A DNA stretch of 64,000 bases from Sideroxyarcus sp045866275 (GTDB lineage: Bacteria > Pseudomonadota > Gammaproteobacteria > Burkholderiales > Gallionellaceae), in assembly GCA_045866275.1 (NCBI GenBank), contig BAAFRX010000010.1, positions 17,260 through 81,259 on the forward strand. Direction: 5' to 3'. Numbering within the stretch: the stretch's first letter is position 1; every line of letters begins with the position of its first letter. A model generated the notes under the pieces. It was not told the DNA's origin. It did no database searches and saw only the letters and a list, made by a program, of their open reading frames with translations. Shown here one piece after another: positions 17,767 to 26,388 of this stretch. The translations under genes were made by a program, and so were the position numbers.

Positions 17767-17906
17767 TGTAGTGCTGCACTCTTAACGATACTTATTGCGA
17801 ACCTTTGTGGGTCGGACTTCAGTCCGACATGTCGGGTTAAAACCCGACCCACAAGGGCTTCCCGCACCTTGGCATAAGTTCCAGATAGCGTGCGACACTA
17901 CCCTAG
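17763..17906. mobile_element. 144-bp MITE-like element, copy 2 (inverted relative to copy 1)
   Basis: Same element as 12580-12723 in opposite orientation, with CTAG at each end and the same pair of GTCGG...CCGAC hairpins. It differs from copy 1 at two positions near one end. It separates two convergent genes, and because CTAG reads as TAG on both strands it supplies the stop codon of ptsI on the plus strand and of the gene at 17903-18646 on the minus strand. Confidence 0.9.
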
Positions 17907-18646
17907 AACTCATACTCGACCTGCATCCTGAAGGTGTGGTTAGGCGCGGCGTTGCTTGCCCCGAGCAGCCATGCGGTGTTGTACTTGATGGCTTGCCGGT
18001 TGCGGAGCGCGAACTTGCCGAAGATTGCCGGGCCGATGCGGTGGTTCTGGTCGATCCGTTTGTTCCAGTCGTTCCATTTTCCCATCTCACCGAAGCCCTG
18101 TACGCCGAATTCCAGAATGGGTTGCCAGCGGTATTTGGCTTGCCACTGGTAGCCGAGGTTGGTGCCGAATGACTCGCCACTTTCATCCGCCTTTCCGAAC
18201 GCGCGTTCAAGAAGTAAGTTGCCGTTTAACTGGAGCTTGCCGAATTCGGTCTGGAACAACGGGCCGAGCTTGAGTTCCCACGGTGCATTGCTGCTTAACG
18301 GGGCTTCCAGTTCGGTGATGAAGCCGATGTCCACCGGATATTGCCCGGTGTCGGTGAACTGGAATTTGTTCTCCCATTCGACGACGGTCAGGTTTTCGGC
18401 CGTCGAAACGATCTCACGCTTCAGGTAGATCTCGGTGAACCAGGTCTCTGAGACACCATAGCCAAAACCAAAGCTGCCCACCTGTTTGTCCGAGCCGTCC
18501 GGCTGGCGGGCCGAACCGAATTTCACGTCAAGTTCACGTTCACCATATTCGACGGCGGGGGTGAAGACATAATCCGCCGGCCCGGCGCAGGCGATGCCGG
18601 TGTTCAGGGCGGTGGCCAGGCATAGAACGAGCGTACGGAATTTCAT
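17903..18646 (-). CDS. Predicted outer-membrane beta-barrel protein of unknown function
   Basis: 247 residues with a signal peptide ending at ACAGP near residue 21. The rest alternates polar and aromatic residues and ends in EYEF, a C-terminal aromatic as in outer-membrane barrels. I do not recognise a named family. It lies three bases downstream of the FTR1 permease gene on the same strand, so it may help iron enter the periplasm. Its stop codon lies in a MITE end. Confidence 0.75.
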   Translation of the reverse strand: MKFRTLVLCLATALNTGIACAGPADYVFTPAVEYGERELDVKFGSARQPDGSDKQVGSFGFGYGVSETWFTEIYLKREIVSTAENLTVVEWENKFQFTDTGQYPVDIGFITELEAPLSSNAPWELKLGPLFQTEFGKLQLNGNLLLERAFGKADESGESFGTNLGYQWQAKYRWQPILEFGVQGFGEMGKWNDWNKRIDQNHRIGPAIFGKFALRNRQAIKYNTAWLLGASNAAPNHTFRMQVEYEF

Positions 18647-18648
18647 GA

Positions 18649-19503
18649 TTAAACTGCCCCTGTGGATGGGGCGGATGAGGGGGTTGAAGGCGTTGGCTGA
18701 TGGGCGCGTTTAGCCCATTTCATGCCGCTGGCGATGACGACCAATGCGGTGACGTAAAACACTAATTGCATGCCGGCTGGATGCGAGTCATAGCCGATCA
18801 GGCTGTGTAGCAACATGCCGGGCAGTCCGTTTTCCGGCAGTGCCGCCGAGGTGTCCCACAGAGGGGCGGCGAGGCTGGGCAGCAAGTCGGCCTGGATCAG
18901 GAAATGCGCGGCCTGCGAGGCCATGCCGGCCGCCAGTAGCAACACCAATGCGCCGGTTGCGGCAAAAAACCAGCGCATCGGCACGCGCAGCAGCCCGGCA
19001 TAAATCGTGTAGCCGACCGCGATGCCGAGCAGCATGCCGACCATGCCGCCGAGTATCATTGAGGACTGCCCGCCATCGCCCGAGGCGGCGATGCCGTAGA
19101 GGAACAGCACGGTTTCCGATCCCTCTCTGAGCACGGCCAGTCCGACGATGACCAATAGCACCGAACCCTCGCGGTTGCCGTCGCGAATGGCACCGCCCAC
19201 CCGGCGTGCGTTGGCCGCCAGCGCGGCACCATGCGACGACATCCAGATGTTGTGCCATGCCAGCATCAGCACCGCGATGCCGAGCACGATGGCGTTAAAA
19301 ATCTCCTGGCCGATGCCGCTGGCCAGCGATCCGATCGCGTCGGTAGACGCAGCGACCACGCCGGAACCCACCAGCCCCGCCAGCAGCCCGGCGGCCAGCC
19401 AGCGTCTGCTGCCGGGAATGTTGCGCGTCGCGGCAGCGAGAATCCCGATGATGATGGAGGCTTCCAGTATTTCCCGAAAAACAATGATTGCGGTTCCAAA
19501 CAT
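18649..19503 (-). CDS. FTR1-family iron permease
   Basis: 284-residue inner-membrane protein with about seven hydrophobic segments. Two FTR1 signatures, REILE at 10-14 and REGSE at 126-130, are the iron-binding motifs of this family. It would carry iron across the inner membrane together with the periplasmic cupredoxin encoded just upstream (FtrB/FtrC-like). The open frame extends 33 codons upstream, but MFGTAIIVFREILE is the usual N terminus. A Fur box lies before the cupredoxin gene, so the operon is probably iron-repressed. Confidence 0.9.
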   Translation of the reverse strand: MFGTAIIVFREILEASIIIGILAAATRNIPGSRRWLAAGLLAGLVGSGVVAASTDAIGSLASGIGQEIFNAIVLGIAVLMLAWHNIWMSSHGAALAANARRVGGAIRDGNREGSVLLVIVGLAVLREGSETVLFLYGIAASGDGGQSSMILGGMVGMLLGIAVGYTIYAGLLRVPMRWFFAATGALVLLLAAGMASQAAHFLIQADLLPSLAAPLWDTSAALPENGLPGMLLHSLIGYDSHPAGMQLVFYVTALVVIASGMKWAKRAHQPTPSTPSSAPSTGAV

Positions 19504-19528
19504 GGCGCTCTCCGTGTGTTTTATTGGA

Positions 19529-19840
19529 CTATTGGGCGACGATGACGCCTTGGGCGGTGGTTTCGTGAAATTCTCCGGTGAACGGGTAACGCCCTGGGGC
19601 AAGCGGGCCGATGTAAATCGTGGCGGTGCCGTGTCCGGCGATCACTTTTTCCCGGTTCAGCGAATGGCTGTCGAATTCCTCCGGCGTGGCATCCTGATTC
19701 TCGATCAGGAGCTTGATCTTCGTGCCGGACGGAACCGTGAGCTCGGTCGGCTGGAATTGATGGTCTTTAATTGTCAGCATATAGTTGGCCGCGTGCGCGG
19801 TGAATGGAAAGAGTAGGGTGACAAGCAGCAAGCGTTTCAA
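19529..19840 (-). CDS. Periplasmic cupredoxin-domain protein (FtrB-like)
   Basis: 103 residues: a signal peptide to about residue 18 (TAHAANY), then a single cupredoxin-like domain with TIKDHQFQPTELTVPSGTKI and the GRYPFTGEFH segment. The metal ligands are not the full Cys-His-His-Met set of a blue copper protein, as is usual for iron-uptake partners of FTR1. Encoded 25 bases before the permease and preceded by a Fur box. Confidence 0.85.
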   Translation of the reverse strand: MKRLLLVTLLFPFTAHAANYMLTIKDHQFQPTELTVPSGTKIKLLIENQDATPEEFDSHSLNREKVIAGHGTATIYIGPLAPGRYPFTGEFHETTAQGVIVAQ

Positions 19841-19863
19841 GGCAATCTCCTCGGTAATTTAAT

Positions 19864-19882
19864 GCTAATGATAATTGTTCTC
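19864..19882. promoter_or_regulatory. Fur box between the FTR1 operon and fur
   Basis: GCTAATGATAATTGTTCTC matches 15 of 19 positions of the Fur consensus GATAATGATAATCATTATC. It lies 24 bases upstream of the cupredoxin start (minus strand) and about 60 bases before the fur start, so it could control both directions. Confidence 0.75.
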
Positions 19883-19940
19883 ATTTGTAATTGCAACCAG
19901 TTTCCGGCATAATTCTTCGAACTAAGCGGGAGGTAACGAT

Positions 19941-20366
19941 ATGCACCAGCCTGAACACCTCAAGAGTGCCGGTCTCAAATCCACCCTGCCACGGCTTAAG
20001 GTGCTGGAGCTGTTTGAAAACAGCAAAGAACGCCATGTGAGCGCGGAAGACGTTTATAAGCAGTTGCTCAGCAGCGGGGATGACGTGGGCTTGGCAACGG
20101 TGTACCGCGTGCTGACCCAGTTCGAGCAGGCCGGAATACTGGTGCGGCACCATTTCGAAGGCGGCAAGTCGGTGTTTGAACTGAACAAGGGCGAACATCA
20201 CGATCACATCGTTTGTCTGCAATGCGGCCATGTCGAGGAGTTCTACGATAAGACCATTGAAGCGCGTCAGGAAAAAGTTGCCACCGAACTCGGCTTCACC
20301 ATCCATGACCACTCGCTTCACATCTACGCGGATTGCAATAAAAAGAAATGCCCGCATAAACGCTAA
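19941..20366 (+). CDS. fur: Ferric uptake regulator Fur
   Basis: 141-residue metal-dependent repressor. The winged-helix DNA-binding part carries GLATVYRVLTQFE, and the metal-binding part the HHDHIVCLQCGHVEEF segment. The C terminus ends with a CNKKKC zinc-type pair. The ribosome site is GGGAGG. It is divergent from the FTR1 genes, with a Fur box between, which suggests autoregulation. Confidence 0.95.
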   Translation: MHQPEHLKSAGLKSTLPRLKVLELFENSKERHVSAEDVYKQLLSSGDDVGLATVYRVLTQFEQAGILVRHHFEGGKSVFELNKGEHHDHIVCLQCGHVEEFYDKTIEARQEKVATELGFTIHDHSLHIYADCNKKKCPHKR

Positions 20367-20432
20367 AGGAAACCGCTAAAGAATGCCGCCCGGAACACAT
20401 TGACAGCATTTCATAAAACACGGAAACTTCGT

Positions 20433-20488
20433 TCCGTGCCGATTTGAGTTCAGCTTGCGGGGCACGTTAAACATTCCAGCTAAAGCGA
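20433..20488 (+). promoter_or_regulatory. SAM-II (SAM-alpha) riboswitch before metX
   Basis: CGTGCC (20435-20440) pairs with GGCACG (20461-20466) as helix P1, with the conserved GATTTGA and CTTGC blocks in the loop. GTTAAA follows, then GCTAAAGC (20479-20486), which forms the pseudoknot of the SAM-II fold. Blocks, order and spacing match the family, and metX is a typical target. A 7-bp hairpin (CACGGAA/TTCCGTG, 20419-20438) just upstream overlaps P1 and could compete with it. Confidence 0.88.
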
Positions 20489-20491
20489 GGT

Positions 20492-20525
20492 AACCCGCTC
20501 TGGCTAAAAGCTGCGCGGGTTTTTC
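20492..20525 (+). terminator. Intrinsic terminator of the SAM-II riboswitch
   Basis: AACCCGC (20492-20498) pairs with GCGGGTT (20515-20521), followed by a run of T ending 14 bases before the metX start. It lies directly after the pseudoknot, so SAM binding could decide between termination and read-through, although the hairpin is so close to the start codon that it could also block the ribosome. Confidence 0.75.
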
Positions 20526-20538
20526 ATTTGGAGTGGCT

Positions 20539-21672
20539 TTGAGTACTTCGGTCGGCATTGTCAAGGCGCAGCGCGCCCTTTTTGATACCCCTCTTGCCTG
20601 CAGGAGCGGTGCCGTATTGCCGCAATTCGAGCTGGTCTATGAGACCTATGGCACGCTGAATGCCGATAAATCGAATGCCATCCTCGTCTGTCACGCGCTG
20701 TCGGGACATCATCATGTCGCCGGGATTTACGCGGATGACGAAAAAAATGTCGGCTGGTGGGACAACATGATCGGTCCGGGCAAGCCGGTGGATACCGACC
20801 AGTTCTTCGTCATCGGACTGAATAATCTCGGCGGCTGCCACGGTTCGACCGGGCCATCCAGTATCGATCCCGCCACCGGCCAACCCTACGGTTCGAGTTT
20901 TCCGATGGTGACCGTGGAAGACTGGGTCGCCTCGCAGGCGCAACTGGCCGACCGGCTTGGCATCCGCCAGTTCGCCGCCGTGATGGGGGGCAGCCTGGGC
21001 GGCATGCAGGCGATGCAGTGGGCGATCTCCTTCCCGGAGCGGGTGCGCCACGTGCTGGCGATCGCCACCGCGCCGCGCCTGACCACCGAGAACATCGCCT
21101 TCAACGACGTGGCACGCAACGCCATCCTGACCGATCCCGATTTTCACGGCGGCGACTTCTACCAGCACGGCGTGGTCCCGACGCGCGGGCTGCGCCTGGC
21201 CCGCATGCTGGGACATATCACCTATCTTTCCGATGACGCGATGGCCGGCAAGTTCGGGCGCGGGTTGCGTTCGGGCGAATACCAGTACGGGTACGATATC
21301 GAGTTCGAGGTCGAGTCCTACCTGCGCTATCAGGGCGACAAGTTCGCCGCCTACTTCGACGCCAACACCTATCTGCTGATGACCAAGGCACTGGATTACT
21401 TCGACCCGGCGCGGCATGCCGGGAACAATCTGGCGGCTGCCTTCGCGCCGATCCGCGCCGGTTTCCTGGTGCTGTCGTTTTCCAGCGACTGGCGCTTCTC
21501 GCCGGAGCGCTCGCGCGAGATCGTGCGCGCCCTGCTGCACAACAAGCGCGACGTCAGCTATGCCGAAATCGCTTCGCAGCACGGCCACGATTCCTTCCTG
21601 ATGGACGCGCCGCAATACTTCACCGTGGTGCGAAACTACCTGGAAAACGTGGCAAGGGAGTGCGCAGCATGA
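20539..21672 (+). CDS. metX: Homoserine O-acyltransferase MetX
   Basis: Activates homoserine (with acetyl- or succinyl-CoA) for methionine synthesis. Alpha/beta-hydrolase of 377 residues with the nucleophile Ser152 in GGSLGG, the Asp in FSSDWRFSP and the His in GHDSFLMD, all three in place. I start at TTG 20539 because GGAG at 20530-20533 is correctly spaced and the protein then begins MSTSVGIV; the in-frame GTG at 20533 overlaps the ribosome site. It overlaps metW by ATGA. Confidence 0.93.
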   Translation: MSTSVGIVKAQRALFDTPLACRSGAVLPQFELVYETYGTLNADKSNAILVCHALSGHHHVAGIYADDEKNVGWWDNMIGPGKPVDTDQFFVIGLNNLGGCHGSTGPSSIDPATGQPYGSSFPMVTVEDWVASQAQLADRLGIRQFAAVMGGSLGGMQAMQWAISFPERVRHVLAIATAPRLTTENIAFNDVARNAILTDPDFHGGDFYQHGVVPTRGLRLARMLGHITYLSDDAMAGKFGRGLRSGEYQYGYDIEFEVESYLRYQGDKFAAYFDANTYLLMTKALDYFDPARHAGNNLAAAFAPIRAGFLVLSFSSDWRFSPERSREIVRALLHNKRDVSYAEIASQHGHDSFLMDAPQYFTVVRNYLENVARECAA

Positions 21673-22271
21673 GTCCGGCCATCATCCAATCCCGTCCCGA
21701 TTTGGCCGCCATCGCCGCCTGGGTTCCGCAAGGCTCATCCGTGCTCGACCTGGGTTGCGGCGACGGCAGTCTGCTGCGCTACCTGCGCGAAACGCGCGCG
21801 GTGCGCGGCTACGGCGTGGAGATCGCCGCCGCCAATATCGCCGCCTGCATCGCCAACGGCGTGAATGTGATCCAGAACGATCTGGATCACGGACTGGCGG
21901 ACTTCGAGAGCGCCTCTTTCGATTGCGTCATCCTGTCGCAGACGCTGCAAGCCACGCGCCATACCGAGACCTTGATGAACGAGATCGTCAGAGTCGGGCG
22001 TGAAGGCATCATCAGCTTTCCGAACTTCGGCTACTGGAAGAACCGCTTGCAGATCATCAACGGCCACATGCCGGTGTCGAGACAGTTGCCTTACCAGTGG
22101 TATGACACGCCCAATGTGCACCTGTGCACCTTGAACGATTTCGAGCTGCTGTGCGACCACCTGCGGATCCGCATCCTGGGTCGTCATGTGATGAACGAGC
22201 GCGGCGACGTCAACCTGCTGCCTAACCTGCGCGGCAGCGTGGCGGTGTATCGCTTCAAGCGCGAGGCATGA
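21669..22271 (+). CDS. metW: Methionine biosynthesis protein MetW
   Basis: 200-residue methyltransferase-fold protein. The SAM-binding motif VLDLGCGDGSLL is near residue 27 and the family block ISFPNFGYWKNRLQI is present. In proteobacteria with metX-metW pairs, MetW is needed for full MetX activity. The ATG overlaps the metX stop, so the two are translationally coupled. Full length. Confidence 0.93.
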   Translation: MSPAIIQSRPDLAAIAAWVPQGSSVLDLGCGDGSLLRYLRETRAVRGYGVEIAAANIAACIANGVNVIQNDLDHGLADFESASFDCVILSQTLQATRHTETLMNEIVRVGREGIISFPNFGYWKNRLQIINGHMPVSRQLPYQWYDTPNVHLCTLNDFELLCDHLRIRILGRHVMNERGDVNLLPNLRGSVAVYRFKREA

Positions 22272-23527
22272 GCGTCTGGCAACAGTTGTTCACCAAACGC
22301 ATGTTGATATGCGTGTTCACGGGTTTTGCTTCCGGCTTGCCGCTGTTCCTGCTGTTCAATCTGGTGCCGGCGTGGCTGCGCAGCGAGCAGGTGGACCTCA
22401 AGACCATCGGCCTGTTCGCGCTGATCCAGTTCCCCTACACGTGGAAGTTCATCTGGTCACCGTTCCTCGATCGGTATGTCGTGCCGGTGCTGGGGCGGCG
22501 ACGCGGCTGGATGCTGCTGACACAGATCGGCCTGTTGGCGACCATCGCCGCCATGGGCGGCTTCTCGCCGGGCAGCGACCTGGTCGCCATCGCCTGGATC
22601 GCTACTCTGCTGGCGGTGTTGAGCGCCACCCAGGACATCGTGCTGGATGCCTACCGGCGCGAATTGTTGAGTGATGTAGAACTCGGCCTGGGCAACGCCA
22701 TCCACGTCAACGCCTACCGCATCGCCGGACTGGTGCCGGGTTCGCTGTCGCTGATCCTTGCCGACTTTTTGCCGTGGAGCACGGTGTTCATCATCACCGC
22801 GCTGTTCATGCTGCCCGGCATCGCCATGACGCTGATGGTGAGCGAACCGCACCGCGCCACGCCGCCCAGGACCCTGCGCGAGGCTGTGGTCGAACCGTTC
22901 CATGAATTCATCACCCGCAACGGCTGGAACAGCGCACTGCTGGTACTGGCGTTCCTGCTGTTCTACAAGCTGGGCGACAGCATGTGCACTGCGCTGGCGA
23001 CACCGTTCTATCTCGACATGGGTTTTTCCAAGACCGACATCGGCCTGATCGCCAAGAATGCCGGCCTTTGGCCGTCGATTATCGGCGGCCTGCTGGGCGG
23101 ACTGTGGATGGTGAAGATCGGCATCAACCGCGCGCTGTGGCTGTTCGGCGTGGTGCAGATCGTGTCCATCTTCGGCTTTGCCTGGCTTGCCTCGCACGGC
23201 CACTTCGACACCATCGGCGTCGCCGAGCGCGCCCAGCTCGCCATCGTGATCGGCCTCGAAGCGTTGGGTGTAGGTTTAGGCACCGTCGCCTTCGTCGCCT
23301 TCATCGCCCGCACTACCCACCCCGCCTACACCGCCACCCAGTTCGCCCTGTTCACCAGCCTGATGGCCATCCCGCGCACCTTCGCCAACGCGGCGACGGG
23401 CTGGCTGGTGGAAAGCATGGGGTGGACGATGTTCTTTTTATTGTGTGCGGTGCTGGCGATACCGGGAATGGTGTTGTTGCTGAAGGTTGCACCGTGGGGT
23501 GAAGCCGGAAACGGTGTGCAGATATGA
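22268..23527 (+). CDS. ampG: AmpG-like major facilitator permease
   Basis: 419-residue inner-membrane protein with about twelve hydrophobic segments. The N terminus (FTGFASGLPLFLLF) and the PYTWKFIWSPFLDR segment are typical of AmpG, the muropeptide importer used in cell-wall recycling. It overlaps metW by ATGA. Usual AmpG length is a little longer, but the family assignment is clear; the exact substrate is inferred. Confidence 0.88.
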   Translation: MSVWQQLFTKRMLICVFTGFASGLPLFLLFNLVPAWLRSEQVDLKTIGLFALIQFPYTWKFIWSPFLDRYVVPVLGRRRGWMLLTQIGLLATIAAMGGFSPGSDLVAIAWIATLLAVLSATQDIVLDAYRRELLSDVELGLGNAIHVNAYRIAGLVPGSLSLILADFLPWSTVFIITALFMLPGIAMTLMVSEPHRATPPRTLREAVVEPFHEFITRNGWNSALLVLAFLLFYKLGDSMCTALATPFYLDMGFSKTDIGLIAKNAGLWPSIIGGLLGGLWMVKIGINRALWLFGVVQIVSIFGFAWLASHGHFDTIGVAERAQLAIVIGLEALGVGLGTVAFVAFIARTTHPAYTATQFALFTSLMAIPRTFANAATGWLVESMGWTMFFLLCAVLAIPGMVLLLKVAPWGEAGNGVQI

Positions 23528-24393
23528 TGCATCGTCACCTGAATCCAGTGGGCATGACGCCTCCCCTTATTACCATTATCATTGCGGCCCTTAACAACAA
23601 GAAAACCTTGCAGCACTGTATTGACAGTGTGGCGCGGCAAACGTATCCCAACAAGGAGCTGATTGTTATCGATGGCGGCTCTACCGATGGCACGGTCGAT
23701 CTGCTGGAGGCCAACCGGGAGCAAATCCGAACCTGGATTTCAGAGCCGGACCGCGGGATCTATAACGCCTGGAACAAGGGCTTGGCACGGGCACAAGGCG
23801 AGTGGATATGCTTTCTGGGCGCAGACGATTATTTTTGGGATGGACGGGTGCTGGAGCGGGAGGCTGCACAACTGGAAACACTGCCCTCTGACATCCGCGT
23901 GGCCTACGGTCGAATCATGCTGCTTAACAATGAAGGCGTTACGCTTTACCCGGTTGGAGCGCCGTGGGAAAAAATAAAAGGGCGCTTCAGGCAGATCATG
24001 TGCATTCCCCATCCGGGCGCAATGCACCGGCGCAGCATTTTTGAGCGGCATGGCCAATTTGATGAAACATTCCGCATTGCGGGCGATTATGAATTGCTGC
24101 TGCGCGAACTGAACGAGGCCGATGCCTTTTTTATGCCGGACATCATCACGGTCGCAATGCGACAAGGCGGCATCAGCAGCACCCCGGCAAATTCCCTGCG
24201 GCAATTGCGCGAGGTCAGGCGCGCGCAGCGGATGCATGGCCACTATTTGCCGGGACGGTTCTGGCTGATGGCGGCGGTGCTGGTGTATCTGCGGTTAATC
24301 GTGTGGAAATTACTGGGCGAGCGGGTAGCACGAAAAGCACTTGACTGGGGCCGGCGCATGCTGGGCTTGCCTCCGTTCTGGACATGCACATGA
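23524..24393 (+). CDS. Family 2 glycosyltransferase
   Basis: 289 residues; first gene of the polysaccharide region. GT-A fold with ITIIIAALNNKKTLQHCIDS, the IDGGSTDGTVDLL block and a GADDYF metal-binding DxD-type motif. GIYNAWNKGL is typical of transferases related to WcaA/PglI. A C-terminal hydrophobic stretch (WLMAAVLVYLRLIVWKLL) suggests membrane association. It overlaps ampG by ATGA, so it may read through from the metX-metW-ampG transcript. The sugar is not predictable. Confidence 0.88.
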   Translation: MMHRHLNPVGMTPPLITIIIAALNNKKTLQHCIDSVARQTYPNKELIVIDGGSTDGTVDLLEANREQIRTWISEPDRGIYNAWNKGLARAQGEWICFLGADDYFWDGRVLEREAAQLETLPSDIRVAYGRIMLLNNEGVTLYPVGAPWEKIKGRFRQIMCIPHPGAMHRRSIFERHGQFDETFRIAGDYELLLRELNEADAFFMPDIITVAMRQGGISSTPANSLRQLREVRRAQRMHGHYLPGRFWLMAAVLVYLRLIVWKLLGERVARKALDWGRRMLGLPPFWTCT

Positions 24394-24414
24394 TGGGGAA
24401 ATCACGCTGTTCCG

Positions 24415-24589
24415 GTGCGTGTGGTGATTCCCTGCTTTCGCTGCGCCGCAAGGAATCGGGTCCGGCGCGCGCATGACGGCGGGATTTCTTCAGGCCAGGG
24501 TGCCAAAATACGGGTGCCTGCGTGCGAAGGTCGAGGCATTGCAGCACGAAGCAGCGCAAAAAGTTTTGCGGGAGCAAGCGCATGAGTGA
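24415..24589 (+). pseudogene. Probable remnant of a glycosyltransferase gene
   Basis: A GTG at 24415 opens VRVVIPCFRCAA, a typical start of a family 2 glycosyltransferase, but the motif breaks after about 12 residues. In another frame a stretch from about 24485 reads LQARVPKYGCLRAKVEALQ and continues to a stop at 24587-24589, overlapping the cysC start. The two pieces look like the first and last parts of one gene joined by a large internal deletion and frameshift. Low certainty, from reading only. Confidence 0.35.
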
Positions 24590-25205
24590 AGCGCCAAACA
24601 AATCATCCGGCAACGTCGTCTGGCATCACGCCACCGTCACCCGCGCGCGGCGCGAAGCCCAAAACGGTCATTGCGGCGCGATCATTTGGTTCACCGGCCT
24701 GTCCGGTGCCGGCAAATCCACGCTCGCCCACGCCGTCGAAGAAGAACTGCATCGGCGCGGATGCCGCACCTTCGTGCTGGACGGCGACAACGTGCGGCAC
24801 GGCCTGTGCGGCGACCTTGGATTTTCTGAAAAAGACCGTATCGAAAACATCCGCCGCGTGGGCGAAGTCGCCAAGCTCTTCATGGAAGCCGGCATCATCG
24901 TGCTCACCGCCTTCATCTCGCCGTTCCGCGCTGACCGCGAGCGGGTGCGCGGCATGGTCGAGCATGGCGACTTCATGGAAATCTATTGCGAAGCACCGCT
25001 GGAAGTCTGCGAGACGCGCGACGTCAAGGGGCTGTACAAAAAAGCACGGGCTGGGTTGATCAGCGACTTCACCGGCATCTCTTCGCCCTACGAACCCCCA
25101 TCGAGTCCGGAACTCACGGTCGCTACCGGCAAGGCAGAGCTCGATGCCTGCGTGCAACAGGTGCTCGGCAACATGATCCACCGCAGCATCCTGAAACAGG
25201 ATTGA
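24582..25205 (+). CDS. cysC: Adenylylsulfate (APS) kinase CysC
   Basis: Phosphorylates APS to PAPS, the sulfate donor for sulfotransferases. 207 residues with P-loop GLSGAGKST at 39-47, the LDGDNVRHGL block, and the FISPFRADRERVR segment. Length is normal. No cysD, cysN or reductase gene is nearby, but a sulfotransferase lies four genes downstream. I infer that the PAPS made here serves glycan sulfation rather than cysteine synthesis. ATG 24582 follows a GGGAG ribosome site. Confidence 0.94.
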   Translation: MSEAPNKSSGNVVWHHATVTRARREAQNGHCGAIIWFTGLSGAGKSTLAHAVEEELHRRGCRTFVLDGDNVRHGLCGDLGFSEKDRIENIRRVGEVAKLFMEAGIIVLTAFISPFRADRERVRGMVEHGDFMEIYCEAPLEVCETRDVKGLYKKARAGLISDFTGISSPYEPPSSPELTVATGKAELDACVQQVLGNMIHRSILKQD

Positions 25206-25212
25206 ATCCAGC

Positions 25213-26388
25213 ATGAAGAACATCTCCACTGCGGCCGACCTGGCCATCAACGGCGCATCACCCGCATTCGACCAGCCTCTGCATGTCGGCCGCCCCAACA
25301 TCGGCGACCGCGAAGCCTTTCTCAAATATGCCGGCGAGATGTTCGACCGCCGCTGGCTCTCCAACAACGGCCCGCTGGTGCAGGAATTCGAGCGCAAGGT
25401 CGCCGATTACCACGGCGTCAGGCACTGCATCACCATGTGCAACGGCACCGTCGCGCTGGAGATTGCCATCCGCGCGCTGGGCATGGAGGGCGAAGTCATC
25501 GTTCCCTCCTACACCTTCATCGCGACCGCACACTCCTTGAGCTGGCAAGGCATCACTCCGGTGTTCGCCGACATCGACCCCGACACGCACTGCCTCGACC
25601 CGCAAGTCGTGCGCCGCATGATCACACTGCGCACCACCGGCATCATCGGCGTCCACCTCTGGGGGCGGCCCGCTCCGGTGGAAGCGCTGCAACAGATCGC
25701 CGACGAGCACGGCCTGCAGCTGATGTTCGACGCAGCCCACGCCTTCGGCTGTTCGCACCGCGGCACCATGGTCGGCAACTTCGGTCGCTGCGAAGTGCTC
25801 AGTTTCCATGCAACCAAGTTCTTCAACACCTTCGAGGGTGGCGCGATCCTGACCAACGATGACGAGCTCGCCGAGAAGATGCGCCTGATGCGCAACTTCG
25901 GCTTTGCCGGCCTCGACAACGTCATCCACATGGGCACCAACGGCAAGATGATCGAGGTGGCCGCCGCCATGGGACTGGTCAACCTCGAATCCATCGATAG
26001 TGTCATCCAGGCCAACCAACGCAACCACGAGACCTACCGCGCCCACCTTTCCGGATTGCCGGGCATCAGCCTGCGCGGCTTCGATCCGACCGAGCGCAAC
26101 AACTACCAGTATGTGGTGATGGAGGTGGCCGAGGGCTGTCCCGTCTCGCGCGACCGCCTCATCGAGGTGCTGCACGCCGAGAACATCCTGGCGCGCAAAT
26201 ATTTCTGGCCGGGCTGCCACAACATGAAGCCCTACCGCGAGCTCTATCCCCATGCCGGCTTGGTCCTGCCGAATACCAACCTCGTTGCCGAACGCGTCAT
26301 CGTCCTGCCCACTGGCACCACCATGCGCCAAGAGATGGTGGAAACGGTGGCTGCCGTGATCCGCACCTCGGTAAAAGGGCGCGCATGA
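25213..26388 (+). CDS. DegT/DnrJ/EryC1-family sugar aminotransferase
   Basis: 391-residue PLP enzyme that transfers an amino group to a keto sugar nucleotide. PLP-binding features are CNGTVALEIAIRAL, VIVPSYTFIATAHS, DAAHAFG and the Schiff-base lysine in SFHATKFFNTFEGG. Likely makes an amino-deoxy sugar for the polysaccharide. Seven bases after cysC; overlaps the WbqC gene by ATGA. Confidence 0.92.
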   Translation: MKNISTAADLAINGASPAFDQPLHVGRPNIGDREAFLKYAGEMFDRRWLSNNGPLVQEFERKVADYHGVRHCITMCNGTVALEIAIRALGMEGEVIVPSYTFIATAHSLSWQGITPVFADIDPDTHCLDPQVVRRMITLRTTGIIGVHLWGRPAPVEALQQIADEHGLQLMFDAAHAFGCSHRGTMVGNFGRCEVLSFHATKFFNTFEGGAILTNDDELAEKMRLMRNFGFAGLDNVIHMGTNGKMIEVAAAMGLVNLESIDSVIQANQRNHETYRAHLSGLPGISLRGFDPTERNNYQYVVMEVAEGCPVSRDRLIEVLHAENILARKYFWPGCHNMKPYRELYPHAGLVLPNTNLVAERVIVLPTGTTMRQEMVETVAAVIRTSVKGRA

